DNA of 64,000 bases from contig NC_051104.1 in the NCBI RefSeq assembly GCF_901709675.1, positions 4,259,501 to 4,323,500 on the forward strand, read 5' to 3'. The position numbers and the translations under genes were made by a program. Under the pieces are notes generated by a model. The model did no database searches, was not told where the DNA came from, and saw nothing but the letters and a program-made list of their open reading frames with translations. Each line of letters starts with the position of its first letter. Position 1 is the stretch's first letter. This DNA is from Syngnathus acus. Its lineage: Eukaryota; Chordata; Actinopteri; Syngnathiformes; Syngnathidae. This document shows, piece by piece, positions 38,401 through 58,039 of this stretch.

Positions 38401-41400
38401 CATCCCCGGATGGAGTGACTCACGGACTGATCCAGGCCTGCGAGTCTCTGTTGATCCCCATAGCTCCAGAACACATTGCAACTTAGTGCATGTTTTTGAT
38501 TGGCTGACACGATGGAAAGTCTGTCAATGTTTTTTAACTGTTGAATTACTTTTGGCGGTTTGTTTTCATGCTTGACGAAAAGTAGAAAGAACATCTCGGG
38601 GAAATGTCTGAAGTGGAAAAAGCGCAAAGAGAAAGAAACCGGTAGTGACAACAAGATCACAGGCATTTTCATTCTCACAAGAAGCCTGTGATTTATCTCT
38701 CTTGGAGTGGAAGGAAGGTGATGTGGCGATAAAATCCCAACCGAGCAAGAAAAGACATGACATCACCTTGAATGCTCCTTTCCTGACGGACACTTTAGAG
38801 GTTGTTTGTTTTACTTGTTCATTAGAAATACACTTTGGTCCATGCCCCGCCCGGGAAGACAGACGAGTTTATTGTGATAAAGCCGTCTTTTGGCACTCCT
38901 GCCTGCCACCATGAGGTGCCAAACATCTCTTTTTGATGAAGGCACACTTTGTTTGGGAGTGGGCGGAGAAGCCAGAGATTGGGGTGGCCTTATTTTGTTG
39001 GCAGGGCAGCGCTACCTCCTTTTACCTAATGTTATTAAGCCTGAGCAAGCAGAAAAACAATCAGATGTAGTGACCCTACAAAATATAATCACCAAATTAG
39101 ACAAGATTCTTTGTTCTTCCATTTAGAAGCCATGAATATTCTGTTCCAATGAAAATTTGAGTCTTGAAGTATGGAGGGGGGCGGTCAGGGTACCTAAAGA
39201 AAAGCTACTGGGAGAATATGCAGACTTCAAACAACTGTGATACAAACCTGTAGATCTGAACTATGAGGCAAAAATGGCAACCACGACCACACCATGCTGG
39301 AAATAACATCCATGAATATTTATTGACTTTGCTCACTTCTATGAGAATAGCATTAGTCAATGTGTTTGTGTAGCAAAAAGTAACTTCTTTACTCCATGGC
39401 ATCTATATATGAAGAAAGAAGTTCTGCTAGCCTGGCGCTCCGGAGCGTCTGGCTTGGTTTGATCTCAAGTGACAAGTGAGGGCTTTGCAGACAGGGGGAA
39501 GAATAGCAAGCTTGGCGTACGAATAAGGTGGCTTTGATAGTTGAAATTAATGAGGCTGGATATGTTTGGCACCGCTCATTATGCCTACATATAGACCACA
39601 AACCCTGAGGGCCCCAACTCTGCTTTCTCCTCTTTGTGTCATGATCTCTCCGTTCCTGATTTTGAGCCTCCTCTCACACTTTTTTGCCCTCTTTCTTTTT
39701 TCCTACTTCCTGCTCTCTCTCCCCCGCATCAACTTAAACACCCTTCCCGTCTTTCAAATGCTGTGTCTGCGATGTGCAAGCGCGAGATAATATAATCGGC
39801 CGTGTGCACGGTGAGAACAATAAGTGTCATGTCGGGCTGACAAAAAGCAGACACTTCTTCAAAGGCACCTTAACATTCCACTTCTGCCCCAAATGAATGT
39901 GGCTGAACGAAGAAGCAGGGGTGGAGCTGCTCAAGTGTTTCCTCTCGCTAAACCTTGCTGCTGTTTTATTTCGGATAAATGTGTGTTTTATGAGCAAGAA
40001 TCAGTTCATCAATGTGCCAAATCAGTGGGGCTAAGTAAAAATAACCAGTTCCAAAGTACATACTATAAACATGTTTGTATGTCTATGATTGTGCGCCTGT
40101 TTGTGTTAAGGGGTTGATGGTCCCAAGGTTGGCTCCTGAGATAAGGCGGACATCTGTTAGACCGTCTTTATCTCTGGCAGAGCTCCCGACACACAGTAGT
40201 GGTAGGAAGCCCCATCTAATCAGAACAGGCCCGGTCTTGTTTAGCACGGCTGCCAGTTCAGGGAGCCTTCCACCCCGGGTTCTGCCCCCGAGAAGTACAC
40301 AAAATGGCTGCAAGACGGCTCAATTCTCCAGCTTCCACCGAGCACAATAAAAGCTCCATTAAGGTTCGGAATGATGAAGTTAGCTCGAAAGAAGCGTTTT
40401 TTTTTTTACCTACTTAGTGTCTTACCTTCTCGGCCCGCAATCAAGCTGCCGCTACCGTTTTGGCCTAAGCATCCTTGTATGGCAGCTCTATAGCCCTTTT
40501 GCTGTTTGCTATGTTTCCCAATCTATTTCTCCCAGTGCTGACCGTGTCAACTGCAGCCTACTTTCACGTCACACATAATACCCGTCGAGCTCCTTGACAC
40601 AAATTGGCTGATATTGACTGCAAGGAGTCTCACAGTGTATCAAGATTGATTTCGTTTTTCTTCCTTGTTTTTCTATCAGACGTTTTTTTGGCTCGGGTTT
40701 TAATGCATGTGTGTGTGCGTGTTTTCAGGGTAACAAGCAGCGACACTAGCCTTCAGTGCTGTATGAAACTAGTCCTTTGGAGGTTTAATGGATCTTGGTA
40801 GGTCTTGTCGCTGTGTGTCTTGGTGTGTTTGCCCCTGTAGATCATTTGAGCAGAGGGTTTATTCAGCTGTGGATGTCTTGAATAGCTTCAGCCAATGGGC
40901 TGTTGCTTTCAAAAAGTCGATTTCTCTCATGGAAAAATGCCCTTTTCATACGACATCATATAGAGAAGATGAAAGTTACGATTCCCAACAACCACACGAA
41001 ATAAAACACTCAGCAGCCATTTTAATTGTTTTATATTCCTCACCAATTATTCCTCAACAGCCTTCACGCAGGCTTCATTTTCATTTTAATGACTGTCTGA
41101 AAAAACATTAGCACCTGGAGATAGCATCTTTCCCTTGCTTTGATTTTTAAGTTAACGGTTGTTATTGTTCCTCTCATCTCTGTAATGAAAATGTTTTTCA
41201 AGTGAAGCCGCTCTTGTTAAAAAGATGTTAATTTATATTTCAGAAGGGCAAATCAGGAATGAAATGTCATAAACCAGATCACTGCTCGAGATAATTTTCT
41301 AAACTTAATTATTGGCCCGGACTAAGACTTCTTTCAGTTCATATTAGATCCCAGAAAAGGATGATAACCAGATCAACCAGGAGAATGACTCCCACCTGCT

Positions 41401-42739
41401 GCATATCTTCTCCAAACAAGCTGACATATGGCTTTTTCCAAAACGTGAGCTGCCAAGTCGTATTTCCTTCATTGCAAAAGTCAAAAGTCACACAGCAAAC
41501 CCCCTCTAATGGCTTAATTAATGCAATTTTCTCGTTTCTTTTCCAAAATCCTTTCCGTGTCACTTCTCACAGAGGGGGACCTTTGACTGGCCCCAATCCT
41601 ATCACCACCTTTAAGACTCAACATGTGTCACTTTCACTGCTGTGTTGTTTCCACAACCTCTTTAGATGAATGTCAATTCAAAGGAGTGCGTATGTCAGGA
41701 GAAATTATGGAATCATGTGATCATTTGGAGAAAAGCCAGAAGTTGTCTTGTTTGCGCGAACCCACTTTTTTTTTTCCTTGTGGTTTTGCAAAAACCTTCT
41801 CCGCAATAACGTTGTACAATTGATGTGGCTTGCTGCTCACAGAATTAGAACGAAATCAAGACTTTCACAAGAATAACCATGAAGAAGTACATGCAGTGGT
41901 TACGTTTGGCTGCTCATAATCATTTGAGCAAAAATCTGAAATTTATTATAAAATATTCCCACGGAAACCGTAGCAGAGCATGTTTGCTTTAATGTACTTA
42001 AGTACAAGCTGTTGCATTTACCTCCTCCATGACGTTTCTATGGGAACGCTCTTCTTGTTTTTCTAACAAGGTATTTTTGTCCGCTGTGTGAAATGTTCTC
42101 AGCATATTGCGACATGTTTGGAGAGTCAAAGGGAAAAGAAACATTATGTCCCCAGGATTAGAGCGAGATGTTGTGTGATCATGGTTTTAGCAATTAATAC
42201 TTCAAATCATAACATATTACAACGATATTGGTGAAAGCGTGTATATAAAAGTATCACTGCGCCAAACAATTTCCACTTGTTCGCACACGCAAGTCTAATA
42301 CGCCGTGACATCAAATTGCCCGAATGTGTATTCTCACACACCTTAAGAAGTTGGCTCATGTTCTTTCCCAGTCCAGAGTGGCTTCATAGCTGTTATTTAA
42401 TGGTCATTTTGTTGTCAGCTATAACATCTTCGCCCATGACGTTCCCCATGGGTAAGATAGCACACTTTTAGCTCCACAAAACCAAGGACAAGCCTTGAAT
42501 TTCTGCTACAATTTGAGCTATCAAATCATGATGGTCGGTGTAAGATTGCTTTTCCTTTTTTCGTTGGTTCATATTACTTGGGCCTGTACACTTGGATTTA
42601 TCTCTTGAGAGAGCCCACTTATGCACCCTTTGCCTCCTTTTTTTTTTTTTTAACAATGTTAACCGGGTATTGAAATTGAGCTGTAAGTTTTTCAGTACCA
42701 TGAGGTCATTTTATTTCCCCTCTGTAAATTAAATTGAAT

Positions 42740-42787
42740 TAAATTTATTTATTTTTTATTATTATTATTATTATTTATTATTATTCT
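42740..42787. repeat. (ATT)n microsatellite
   Basis: TTTATTTATT followed by repeated ATT units with one interruption, in the large intron. Confidence 0.85.
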
Positions 42788-45700
42788 CTTGTCCTTGTTG
42801 CTAATGATCGTCTTTGACATAAAAATGGCCACCGTGCCGTTTTACCACATTCTGCTTCCATTGATTCCCCCTGCCTATTTTCTCACTGTAATGGATGGCG
42901 TTGTCCCTCCCTCTCCGCTGTTATTACAAATAATTGCGAATCAATATGCACTTAAGGCCCCCGCATCGGAATAATATTTTAACACATAATTTATTTTCAT
43001 CGATGTTGAGTAGTCCCGCCCTTTTACAGGAGTCAGCAGTGACCACAAGGCTTGCCATCCCAGTCGATCAATTGATGCAATGAGCTAAATATTGTAATCT
43101 GATTTTTTGGGTTAAAATTGCATTTTTTATTTTTCCAAGGCAGTATTTTTGTACTTGATCTTGCTAGGTTGTATGTTTGTGAGTGCATGTGTGTTTTTCC
43201 CACGAGATGCCAAGCAGAGGGTCATTATAAAAGTACAAACATGTCCCCAGAGCCTTTTGAGTTTTGTGGTAATAATTTTGCTTAAAATTTGGATTTTCCA
43301 TAATACCCTCATTGTCGCTGACGTAGCTGAGGTCAAAGGTTAAATCAGTCCATGTTCCGTATCACCTCTCAACCCGGTCTAATGTCAAAGCAAGATCACT
43401 TATAGATTTGAAAGGATATCCGTTGCAAGATGCCCAAGGCAATGTGGGTCAAAGGTCACCTGTGTACATGTGTTTTGTCAGCACTATTTGTCAATGGCAA
43501 TTTTCATCAATTAGAGATCAGCTCACTCTCAGGAGTGCACCATGTATTTTTTTTTCTTCCAGATTTACATTCCGATTGCTAGCACAGATTGATTGACACA
43601 ATCATATATGGTGTTCTTCCAAAGCAAATCTGTCCAACCCGGCTTTTAAGGATCTTTGTGAACTGGAACAGATCATGTTGTTCCCCTTCAAGTTCCCCCT
43701 TTGGAATTGTTTGAGATCACGTGAAGATTTATGGGGAAATACTGTGTTTTTTGTCACCCTGATTGATTTATCTAATTTATTCAAAAGTGTGTCTCGATTC
43801 ATATTGTGGATAAAATCTAAATATATTTAGGTCGAATGGAGAAATGTTGACAAGGTTATGAGCTGTAACAGATTTATCTCATGACTTGTGTCTCTAATGT
43901 TTTATAGTTTATTTTGCTGGAAGCTAGTTCATGTTTCACAGTTTCAAATGTGAACAATAATTGAGTTTTTAGTTTTCGGTGGTTTTAAATCTTACGAAGG
44001 AAGCCTGTCGTGACCAGAAAATCCATTTGCACCGCCGACTCCTTGTCCGCATGCTGTTGAACTCCGCAGGGTGGCACTTCCTTTATCTGTCTCTTTTTAT
44101 TTCTACCTTTTTTATTCACACCATTTGCATGATGCACCTTCCAGCAGCGGCTTTGTTCCTCCACGAAAGGGGGGCAGATTGCTCGGACCTAATCCTCAAC
44201 CCCACTCTAATCAAACCCGCCGCTCCCTGCTTTGCATTTGAACATTGGCTATGTGATGGAGGAAAGAAAGGCCAGATAGAAGCATTTAAATATAAGTGCC
44301 GGCAGGCTAATCTCTTCAAATCCAACCGACAATGTTCAGTCACTTTGCTTCATGGCATGTTGTTTTCTCAAAGTCATTCTTTTCCAAACTGCTCAAACTT
44401 AAATTGATTTTTTTTCAAAAAGTGACAGTTAACACCAACCTCAGCACCAGAATTGCTTCAGTTAGAGGCTGTCGATATGTTTTCTTGACAAAATGGAGGA
44501 CAGGACAGTCTGAGACTTTTTTTTCGTACTTTTTCTCCAATCGTGACTTTTAAATCATTATATTTATCTCACTGTTACCATAACAAGATCCAAAGACGAT
44601 AAGTGGGATTATTTCTTTGGGCATAGATATGATGCGACAACACACCCTTTTTTTTCCCATTCTATGCTCCTTGAGCTCCGAAGCAATGCGACACAATAAA
44701 AATACAGTTTTCCAAAATGATCAGAGCACCCCAAAGCTCGTGTGACATTAAGTCTGGATAAAAATCTTTGGGGTGGAATCAGCTACATTCCCAGCAGTCT
44801 CAGCATTACACCATTGGGAGGAAAAGCAATAAAAGTACAGAGATAAGATGATCTGATGAGGGAGACATTTCTGGCACAAATGATGCTGCTGTATTACTTT
44901 TCTTTTTTTTAATGCTCGCAACAACTTTTTGTGTGACGACTTTGTTATAAGGCTGCAGAGGCTGATTTTACACCATTTAAAATGTATGTGCATCTAAAGA
45001 ATTGTTTAGTAAATGTTTTTCCTATATTTTTCGGCATTGAGGAAATACATACATAATTTTGTTTTTTAGAAATATAACACAACAATGTAGAGCCTCTATT
45101 ACAGTAATGTCATTTTGACAGCATGAGACTAACTGCTTAGTGGTCTGCTTTTGTGTTGGACCTCCCTTCACAGTATACGCCCCGAGTAATTCAGTGGACC
45201 CCCCACCCCACCCTCACCCTGGAGACAGAGTTGGCCCGGGTAATTGGGATAATAATTATTGCTGCATTTACTGCCAGCTGGGTGCCTGAGAAGGTCAGGG
45301 AACGGCATGAGGACAGCCTTATCTCCATGTTCTTGCTGGCTACCATATGACAAGTGACAATAGGAGCAAGCTTTGGCCGTGAACAGAGCAGCATGGCACG
45401 GGCCCACCTTCCGTAGACAAAACACAACAAGCACACTGCGAGCATCAAAAGTGCCACATTGGCTTACTGGCAGAGTGAATGGATGCACTGCAGCTCGTCA
45501 GAGTGCTCTGGCAATAAAAGCCAAATGGAGATGGAAGGGAGAAAGGAACAAAAGCGGTGGAGCAAATGGAAAACTGCTATTGAAATTAAAGGGGGGGGGG
45601 GGGTAATCATGAAAAAGGGCCCCTTTCCACACTTAGAAGTTAAAATCATGAACTTTAAATCCTTGTGCAGTCTGAATGACATCAATAACAAAAGCATTTG

Positions 45701-48005
45701 TAATTTATGAAGAGGACTTTGACCTCACTATTCAAATTCTACTTTTATGCCTGGTAAAGGCTCAATGAAAAGATAGCAGTGAGAAGTTGAAAGTCCACTT
45801 TTCTTTTCCAGCCATTCCGTCGCTCTCATTCAACTGCCCCCTCCGACCTCACCCCTGGGTTACCATGGCACCGAACCCTGATGTCGCAAAGCTCCCTTTT
45901 CTTCATAAATCAGATTTTTACTACGCTTTTCAAGTGTATCTTGTGACAACTCTATTTTATTCCATTAACTTGGAGCGCTTTCAGTGGCCCATGTCTCAGG
46001 AAAAGAATGCAACAGTTTCCGCTTGCGTCTTTTTATGCACAGGCGTGAGAACAAGCTTCTGGGAAAGAAAAAAAAAAACATAGTGGGAGTCTCTTGCATG
46101 TATCTCGCCATCCTGCTTTTATCTAACTTAAAAGATCTCTGGTATCAATCTTTTTTTATGACAACACGTTAGCAAAACTCCAAATGTGAATCAGCTACTT
46201 TCTCCCTCTGCTTGCACTTTTTACATGTAGCTTAATTAGATTAAAAGGAAACTTGGCAACATTCATAGTGATGTTTCTTACGGTTTCAAGTCTCCATCCA
46301 GCCTGACAATAATCAGAGCTGGGCCACCAAGACGATAGATAACATGGGTGACAGGCATTGCAATAAAAACCTTATATTGACATACACAGCGCACCATCTC
46401 GTCTTAATGGACCTTTCCCAAATTGTTCCCACAAAGTTGGCAGCAAAGTGCTACAGCTAAAAACCTGTGTCCACAAGTACGAGGGACTCCGACTGTCATG
46501 ACAGTAATGATGACCACATTTTTTTGTTCCTCTGCGGGCCTTTTCATCCAAGGAGATGAGCACGGGTCCATACTTCATTATGGAAGAATTTCCTCTTGAA
46601 AGGGCAAAGATATAGCATGTGGCAAGGTCTCATTACGACCATCACTTGCACATAATCTTTGCCCACTTACATCCAGGACAAAAGAAGCTTACTTGTCTGG
46701 TCCGGGCCCGTTTCACGTTGGTATTCAAGTCCAACTCAGGAAATGAATCATAAATTGCCTGTAAAGAAATTGCCATCTCAAGCCATTAGCATTTGACTTT
46801 GCAAAGACCGCCATTACTGATATAACCAATGGAGAGGGTTTGACTGGGTGAAGAAATTGCCAATTTATGTTCCACAAGCTTGAAAAGCTCCCTTTTATGA
46901 AATGTTGTAATGGCTTAGAGAAAATGCTGATTTATGCAAAGGAAAATATAACCTGCCATGGATAAAATGACCAGATTTGACTTGGGAACACTAAAGTGAA
47001 GAAAAACATCAAAAGGGTGGGCCACACACATTCAAGCAAAATCATGTCCCCATATTTAAGCTCTTAAAAAAAAAAAATGACGTTAATCGACCGTTTTTGT
47101 TGGATGTTAAAAAATATTTGCTGACTTTTGGTCATGTGATGTGTTCTGTTGTATTGTTATTATAGGTTCTGTAAAAAGCACTTTGTTACAGTGACAGCTG
47201 TTGTGAAAGTGCAATTTCAAAATAATTTGTATTGTATTGTATGCACCAAAATTAATCTGTCATTTCTGTATTTTTTTTCTCATCTCTCTCCAGCACAAAA
47301 TGTCAAGCCCGATTTTATCCTACCAAATTTAAGGTGGCTTTGCTACTCGGCATGGGTGTCATACCACATTTCGGGGAATTAACACTGTGTGAGCGTCCGC
47401 CAATTGGCAACTCCTATTTACTGCTACCAGCTGTGTTTTCTTCTCTTAACACATCTACTTTCTTTCTTTTCTGCCCTCCTCACATTAATCTTTCCAAGAT
47501 CACAGAGTATGGCATGAGTTAAGATTTGTCATATTGTGCAAACAGGCCTTGGAAGCCTGATGAAGCTGTTCTTCGAGAATATTTCAGTTTTAATGGGACT
47601 GTGACGGATGATGCCATCATAGAGCTGTTTCTATTTGGTCTTTTGGTTTTGGAGATCTGATTCTGGTCTTTTGTCATCAATGCCCCTCATCTCATTTCAA
47701 TTAAAGAGCATACTCAACCCCTGGTGCCACCTAACAAGGCTTGAAAGATTGTCACAGACATTACAAGGCACATTACGGTGTCTGGCTGAGTGCTTTGCTG
47801 TGTCTCATTTAAAATGGGACACCTTATTGGGTTTTTGCCCGCATGGTCTTGCCAAAGAGGGACCATGCCATGAAATGAACTGGAGCTTTTTTTTTTTACG
47901 GGGACAGCGAGCTGAAGCTAATTACTGAGCAGCTCATGTGACACTTCAGTTTCAAATGTGATGGAAAAACACGTAGAAGACACAAACGATGGAAAATCAT
48001 CTGAC

Positions 48006-48028
48006 CACACACACACACACACACACAC
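48006..48028. repeat. (CA)n microsatellite
   Basis: About eleven uninterrupted CA units in the large intron. Confidence 0.95.
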
Positions 48029-51000
48029 TGGTCACTTGCGTAACATTAAAACATGACATCGATCAAGACGTGCAGCGATATTGACTGACGCTGCTCCTTA
48101 TTAGCATTTTGGTCACAAGGGAATTGATGACCAGCAGTCTTGATCATTTAAATCCTATTTGTGTGTGTTTGCTGGAATTAGTTGCACAAACAGGAAGATA
48201 TTAAAGCTTGAACCGATGTCTCCGAGGCTTCTGATTGATTGATGCCTCATAGAAGATGATGAATGCATATTTACCTCGAAAGCGCTGCGATTCCGGGGCC
48301 CTCTGTGGCCTCAGCAGTTGGGCTTCATTAAAGCAGAGCGCCACCATGGCCATAGATCATCGCAGTGACAGGGCAACATTATGTCTGGTGGGGTTGATAA
48401 TGATGTCATGAATGTGAGGGTCAAGGGTTGAAGGGCCATTAACATACGTTAAACTCCTCGATACCGATGGGAGATAGCGTAATGGAGGTATTTATATACC
48501 TGGTGACATTGTGAGCTGTTAAAAATGCAGAAAAGTACATACGGGATGATATTGAAAGTCATAAATTAGAATGAGCAGGACGATGATGATGGATGGGAGT
48601 GAAACCGCTTCAAGCGACCGTCGGAAAGTCTTTTGAAGTTCCATTTATTCAATTGCCCTCTTCCTGTTTTAGTGTCCCCATCTGTCAGCATCTGCCAACC
48701 TCTTGAACCTTCCATTGATTATTACACAACATTGGTAGGCTATTTTGAAAATGATGCCGCCAGCCATATTTTCCCCCCTTCTGCTCATATGTCTAGGTTG
48801 CCATTATTTAAGGTCAGGAACTTTAACCTCTGGCCTCCTTCCTCTTTCCTAATTTTGTTTTTTACATGAAGGCTCCAAGACTTAATCCAGTAATGGAGGA
48901 GACAAAATAGCCCACCAATTGGTGTTGGGGCAGGCTACCCCTCCTCTCCAGCTTCCCAACTCTATACCGCTATTCACTCTGTAGAAGGAGCACCCGCGCC
49001 CCCCACCCTCTTCCAGTCTCCGACACAAAAGCCGGGGACCAGCTGTGCCGGGAGCACGGAAACCATTTTACTCCATCTTTTTAATTCTGCTTTATTACCA
49101 TCAATATTTCTATGGTTTAAAGTGGCCCTGACCCTTGCTGTGCTCTGACAAGAATCCCCCTGTGCCTCTTTCTTTAATTATATATCGAAGGAACGGTGGC
49201 AGTGTGTGTGTATTGGACTCCAAATACAAATGATTCTGCATTGACTCAAGGCTCACCTGCAGAGTGTGAGTCAGTGACATTTAGAAAGGGATCAATCGTT
49301 CTGCATTTACTAATGTATGGAGTTGAGTAAATGAGATACTTTGCAGTTGGAGACATTTAAGATGGAACCTCTGAGACCTTTGTGCCCTTATAATAGACGA
49401 GATACCTGCTTGTTAGCCTCTAAAGGCTGCTTTCTGTAACATATTCAGGTTTTGTCTACATGGCAACAACCTGGAAAGAATAGCAAACTTCATTTGTATG
49501 ACACTGTAGTGTTAATTAATAAAGAGCTTCTCCCCCTTCAAAAAATGTATTGCAGATCAAATCGTTTGTCCGCCATCACGGGAGGTCTCAGGGGCTGTCC
49601 ATCAACCCTAACAAAGAACTTTTATCTTTCTGCCTTTGAATTAAATGTTAGTCTACGATACGATGAAATAAAGATGAGCTAAACCTTAGATTTGATTGCA
49701 AGATTGCCACAGGGCCCAATTTAACAAGTCCATCCCATCTTCTGCCGCAACTGAGGACAAAGTGAAAAAATATAATGCTAAACATTTTCAATCAGATAAC
49801 ATTGGGTTGGAAATAAAGTTGGAAATGGGATCAAAACTTTCTTTTTCGGTTATTCTGATTAGTCTGGCCTAAACTCTGCTCATGTGACTAATATTGGATT
49901 AGCCTTTTATTAGCTAGTGTGTGTTTATGGGTCACACTGGGACTCAGTGCATAACAGAAGCGACTACTGGAGCTGTTTGCATCCTTGCTTTAAGCCCCCG
50001 TGGTGTCTGAGACATCTGCCAAATCCTCCTGGATCAAAGGATGACTATTACACTGATGGGCATCCATAGTTCAGCAGCAGCCCCCCTACCCACCCCCAAA
50101 AAAGCTTTAGACGGCTCATGACCTCTGTCAACAGTTCAGGTTAAAAAACACAGGTGGGATAGCATGGGGACATATGTAAATACACGGAACCACAGCACCT
50201 TATCACAAAGCTAGATTCGGCAACAAATACATTTCACAACTTTTTTTTTTTTCTTTTCTTTTCAAGCTTTGATATTGTGATTTTAATCTTTTGTTTGTTA
50301 TTTATGAAAAAGGTGTCAGGCAGTGGAACAAGGCCAGTGAGCCTTTTGGATCACACTGTGAAAATATGCATGTATGCATGAGTCATTTTATACATGTGAC
50401 CTTTTGTCTTATGCAAAAACAAATGATTTGGATTCAACTAATGCAGGGCTCATTCATATTTCCTTTCACCCATAACATCTGCTGATGCAAAAAAACAATT
50501 CCAGATGTATTCAGAGGAGAGGGAATTTTACAGCTGATGCATGCGTAGCAGAGCTGATTAATTTCCCAAAACACATTTATATATTTTTTTTGGTGGGGGG
50601 GTACAATTATTTTTTCTGTACGAACCTTTCTGTGTAAGTGACCTTTCTCTGCACCCAATTCTGCAGTTTTATGTCCAATCATGGTTGGACATTTGACATT
50701 TTATTGATTCAAAATCTATAAAATACAGTGCATTCTATTGAGATAAAGGATTTTTTTTTTTTTAAATGTAATGGAAATTATCTTACGAACATATTAAAGT
50801 ACAAAAATGATGTAGGAAGATATTAGTGGATGAAGCCCATTGATTTTCTAATGAGCAGCTTTTCACATAACCAGAAGCATTAGCTTCCTCTCACTCTAGT
50901 GAACCACTTAATTGCAACAACTATAAAAAGTGTATGCTTTTTGCATGAAGCATAGAAAGCAAATGGAGTATAACTAACACAATTGATTTTAGTAAGACGT

Positions 51001-51730
51001 GAAAAAACGGGGCAGATTTCTGCAGCGTCGGTGTACTTTTAGTGACACTTTGTATGTGTTTATTCTAATCTGCATGTGTCATCGGGGTCGTCAGTGTCCA
51101 AATAAACACTCACTTCCATCATTGACGTACCTGCTTTAGAAGACCTGTACAATAACAATACTGCAGGTCCTCAATTTACATTTCTGCGTTTTATCTCCCC
51201 GCTGATGTGAACCTTTGTTCGCGTTGACTGTTTTTTTTTTTCTTCCTTTCTCCCACACGCTCTTGATTAACCTTTCACTTTTTTTTCCCACTCCACTCCA
51301 AACCCTCCCCCTTCCTACTTTTATCTCCCTTTCCTTCTCACCCCATCGTCTCCAGTCCCTACATCACCGGCTTCCAACCTCTATTGCAGACTTTTGTCAT
51401 CTCGTTTGTACGCTTACGTGCAGGAAGGCAAGCTGCTGTTCTCAACATAATTATGTGTTTTGTCGGGCGCTGCCTCTGTAGCTGGTGATAAAAGGCGAAG
51501 CCTGATTAAACTGAAGGAAAGGCCATTGATTCCTATTGACTAGCCTCTCAAAGGCCTTTAATGTTGGGGATGTAAATGAAGGTTTTCCACTGTGTTTAAT
51601 TAATGACAGTGTGCCAAAAAAAGACTCTTATGCCAAAACCATGTCAGTAAACCTTAATTGAGTCCCTACTTCTGGTTTCCGGACATAATCTAGTAACAAT
51701 GAATGTAAATGCTATTTGGACTGAATCTAG

Positions 51731-54428
<2,698 letters not shown>

Positions 54429-54556
54429 CCTAGTAACGGGATGGATGTGCAAAGTGGGCGCCATTCGGTAACCGGTGAGTCTCAAGTCCCAAAGCAGCAT
54501 CAAGAGGATGGTGGCAGTTTCCGACAAGCTCAGAGACAATACAATTCTCTGCCACG
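54429..54556 (+). CDS. pard3: pard3 coding exon: SGRHSV and RQYNSLPR block
   Basis: The acceptor is TGATTACAG ending at 54428 and the donor is CG/GTAAGT at 54557. The translation PSNGMDVQSGRHSVTGESQV, then PKQHQEDGGSFRQAQRQYNS, then LP matches the mammalian block SGRHSVSVE...AQRQYSSLPR. The exon starts in phase 0 and ends with two bases of an Arg codon. A strong donor-like GTGAGT sits inside the exon at 54475-54480; using it would cut the exon to 46 nt and shift the frame, so it must normally be ignored. The role of this linker in PAR-3 is not known to me. Confidence 0.95.
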
Positions 54557-57886
<3,330 letters not shown>

Positions 57887-57894
57887 AGCTAACA

Positions 57895-57900
57895 AATAAA
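57895..57900 (+). promoter_or_regulatory. pard3: proximal poly(A) signal AATAAA
   Basis: A canonical hexamer starts 8 nt after the stop codon. Use of it would give a 3'UTR of only 25-40 nt, lacking the downstream elements. No strong GT-rich element follows within 30 nt, so it may be weak. Confidence 0.45.
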
Positions 57901-58031
57901 GTTAGGACTGATTTTATAGAACATTCATTTAAAAAAAAAAAAAAGCGAGCAAGGAGTCCAAATGCTGTGATTAAAAAGAATTTCCTTAAGTATTTATATT
58001 TTTTTGTAAAAAAATATTTTCTTATCGAGTA

Positions 58032-58039
58032 TGTATATA
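58032..58039 (+). promoter_or_regulatory. pard3: Pumilio recognition element (TGTATATA)
   Basis: An exact match to the TGTANATA consensus of PUM proteins lies in the inferred 3'UTR, about 150 nt after the stop. A GTGCCTT heptamer, matching the miR-124 seed, begins 8 nt further on (58047-58053). Short motifs like these arise by chance, so function is not shown. Confidence 0.4.
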
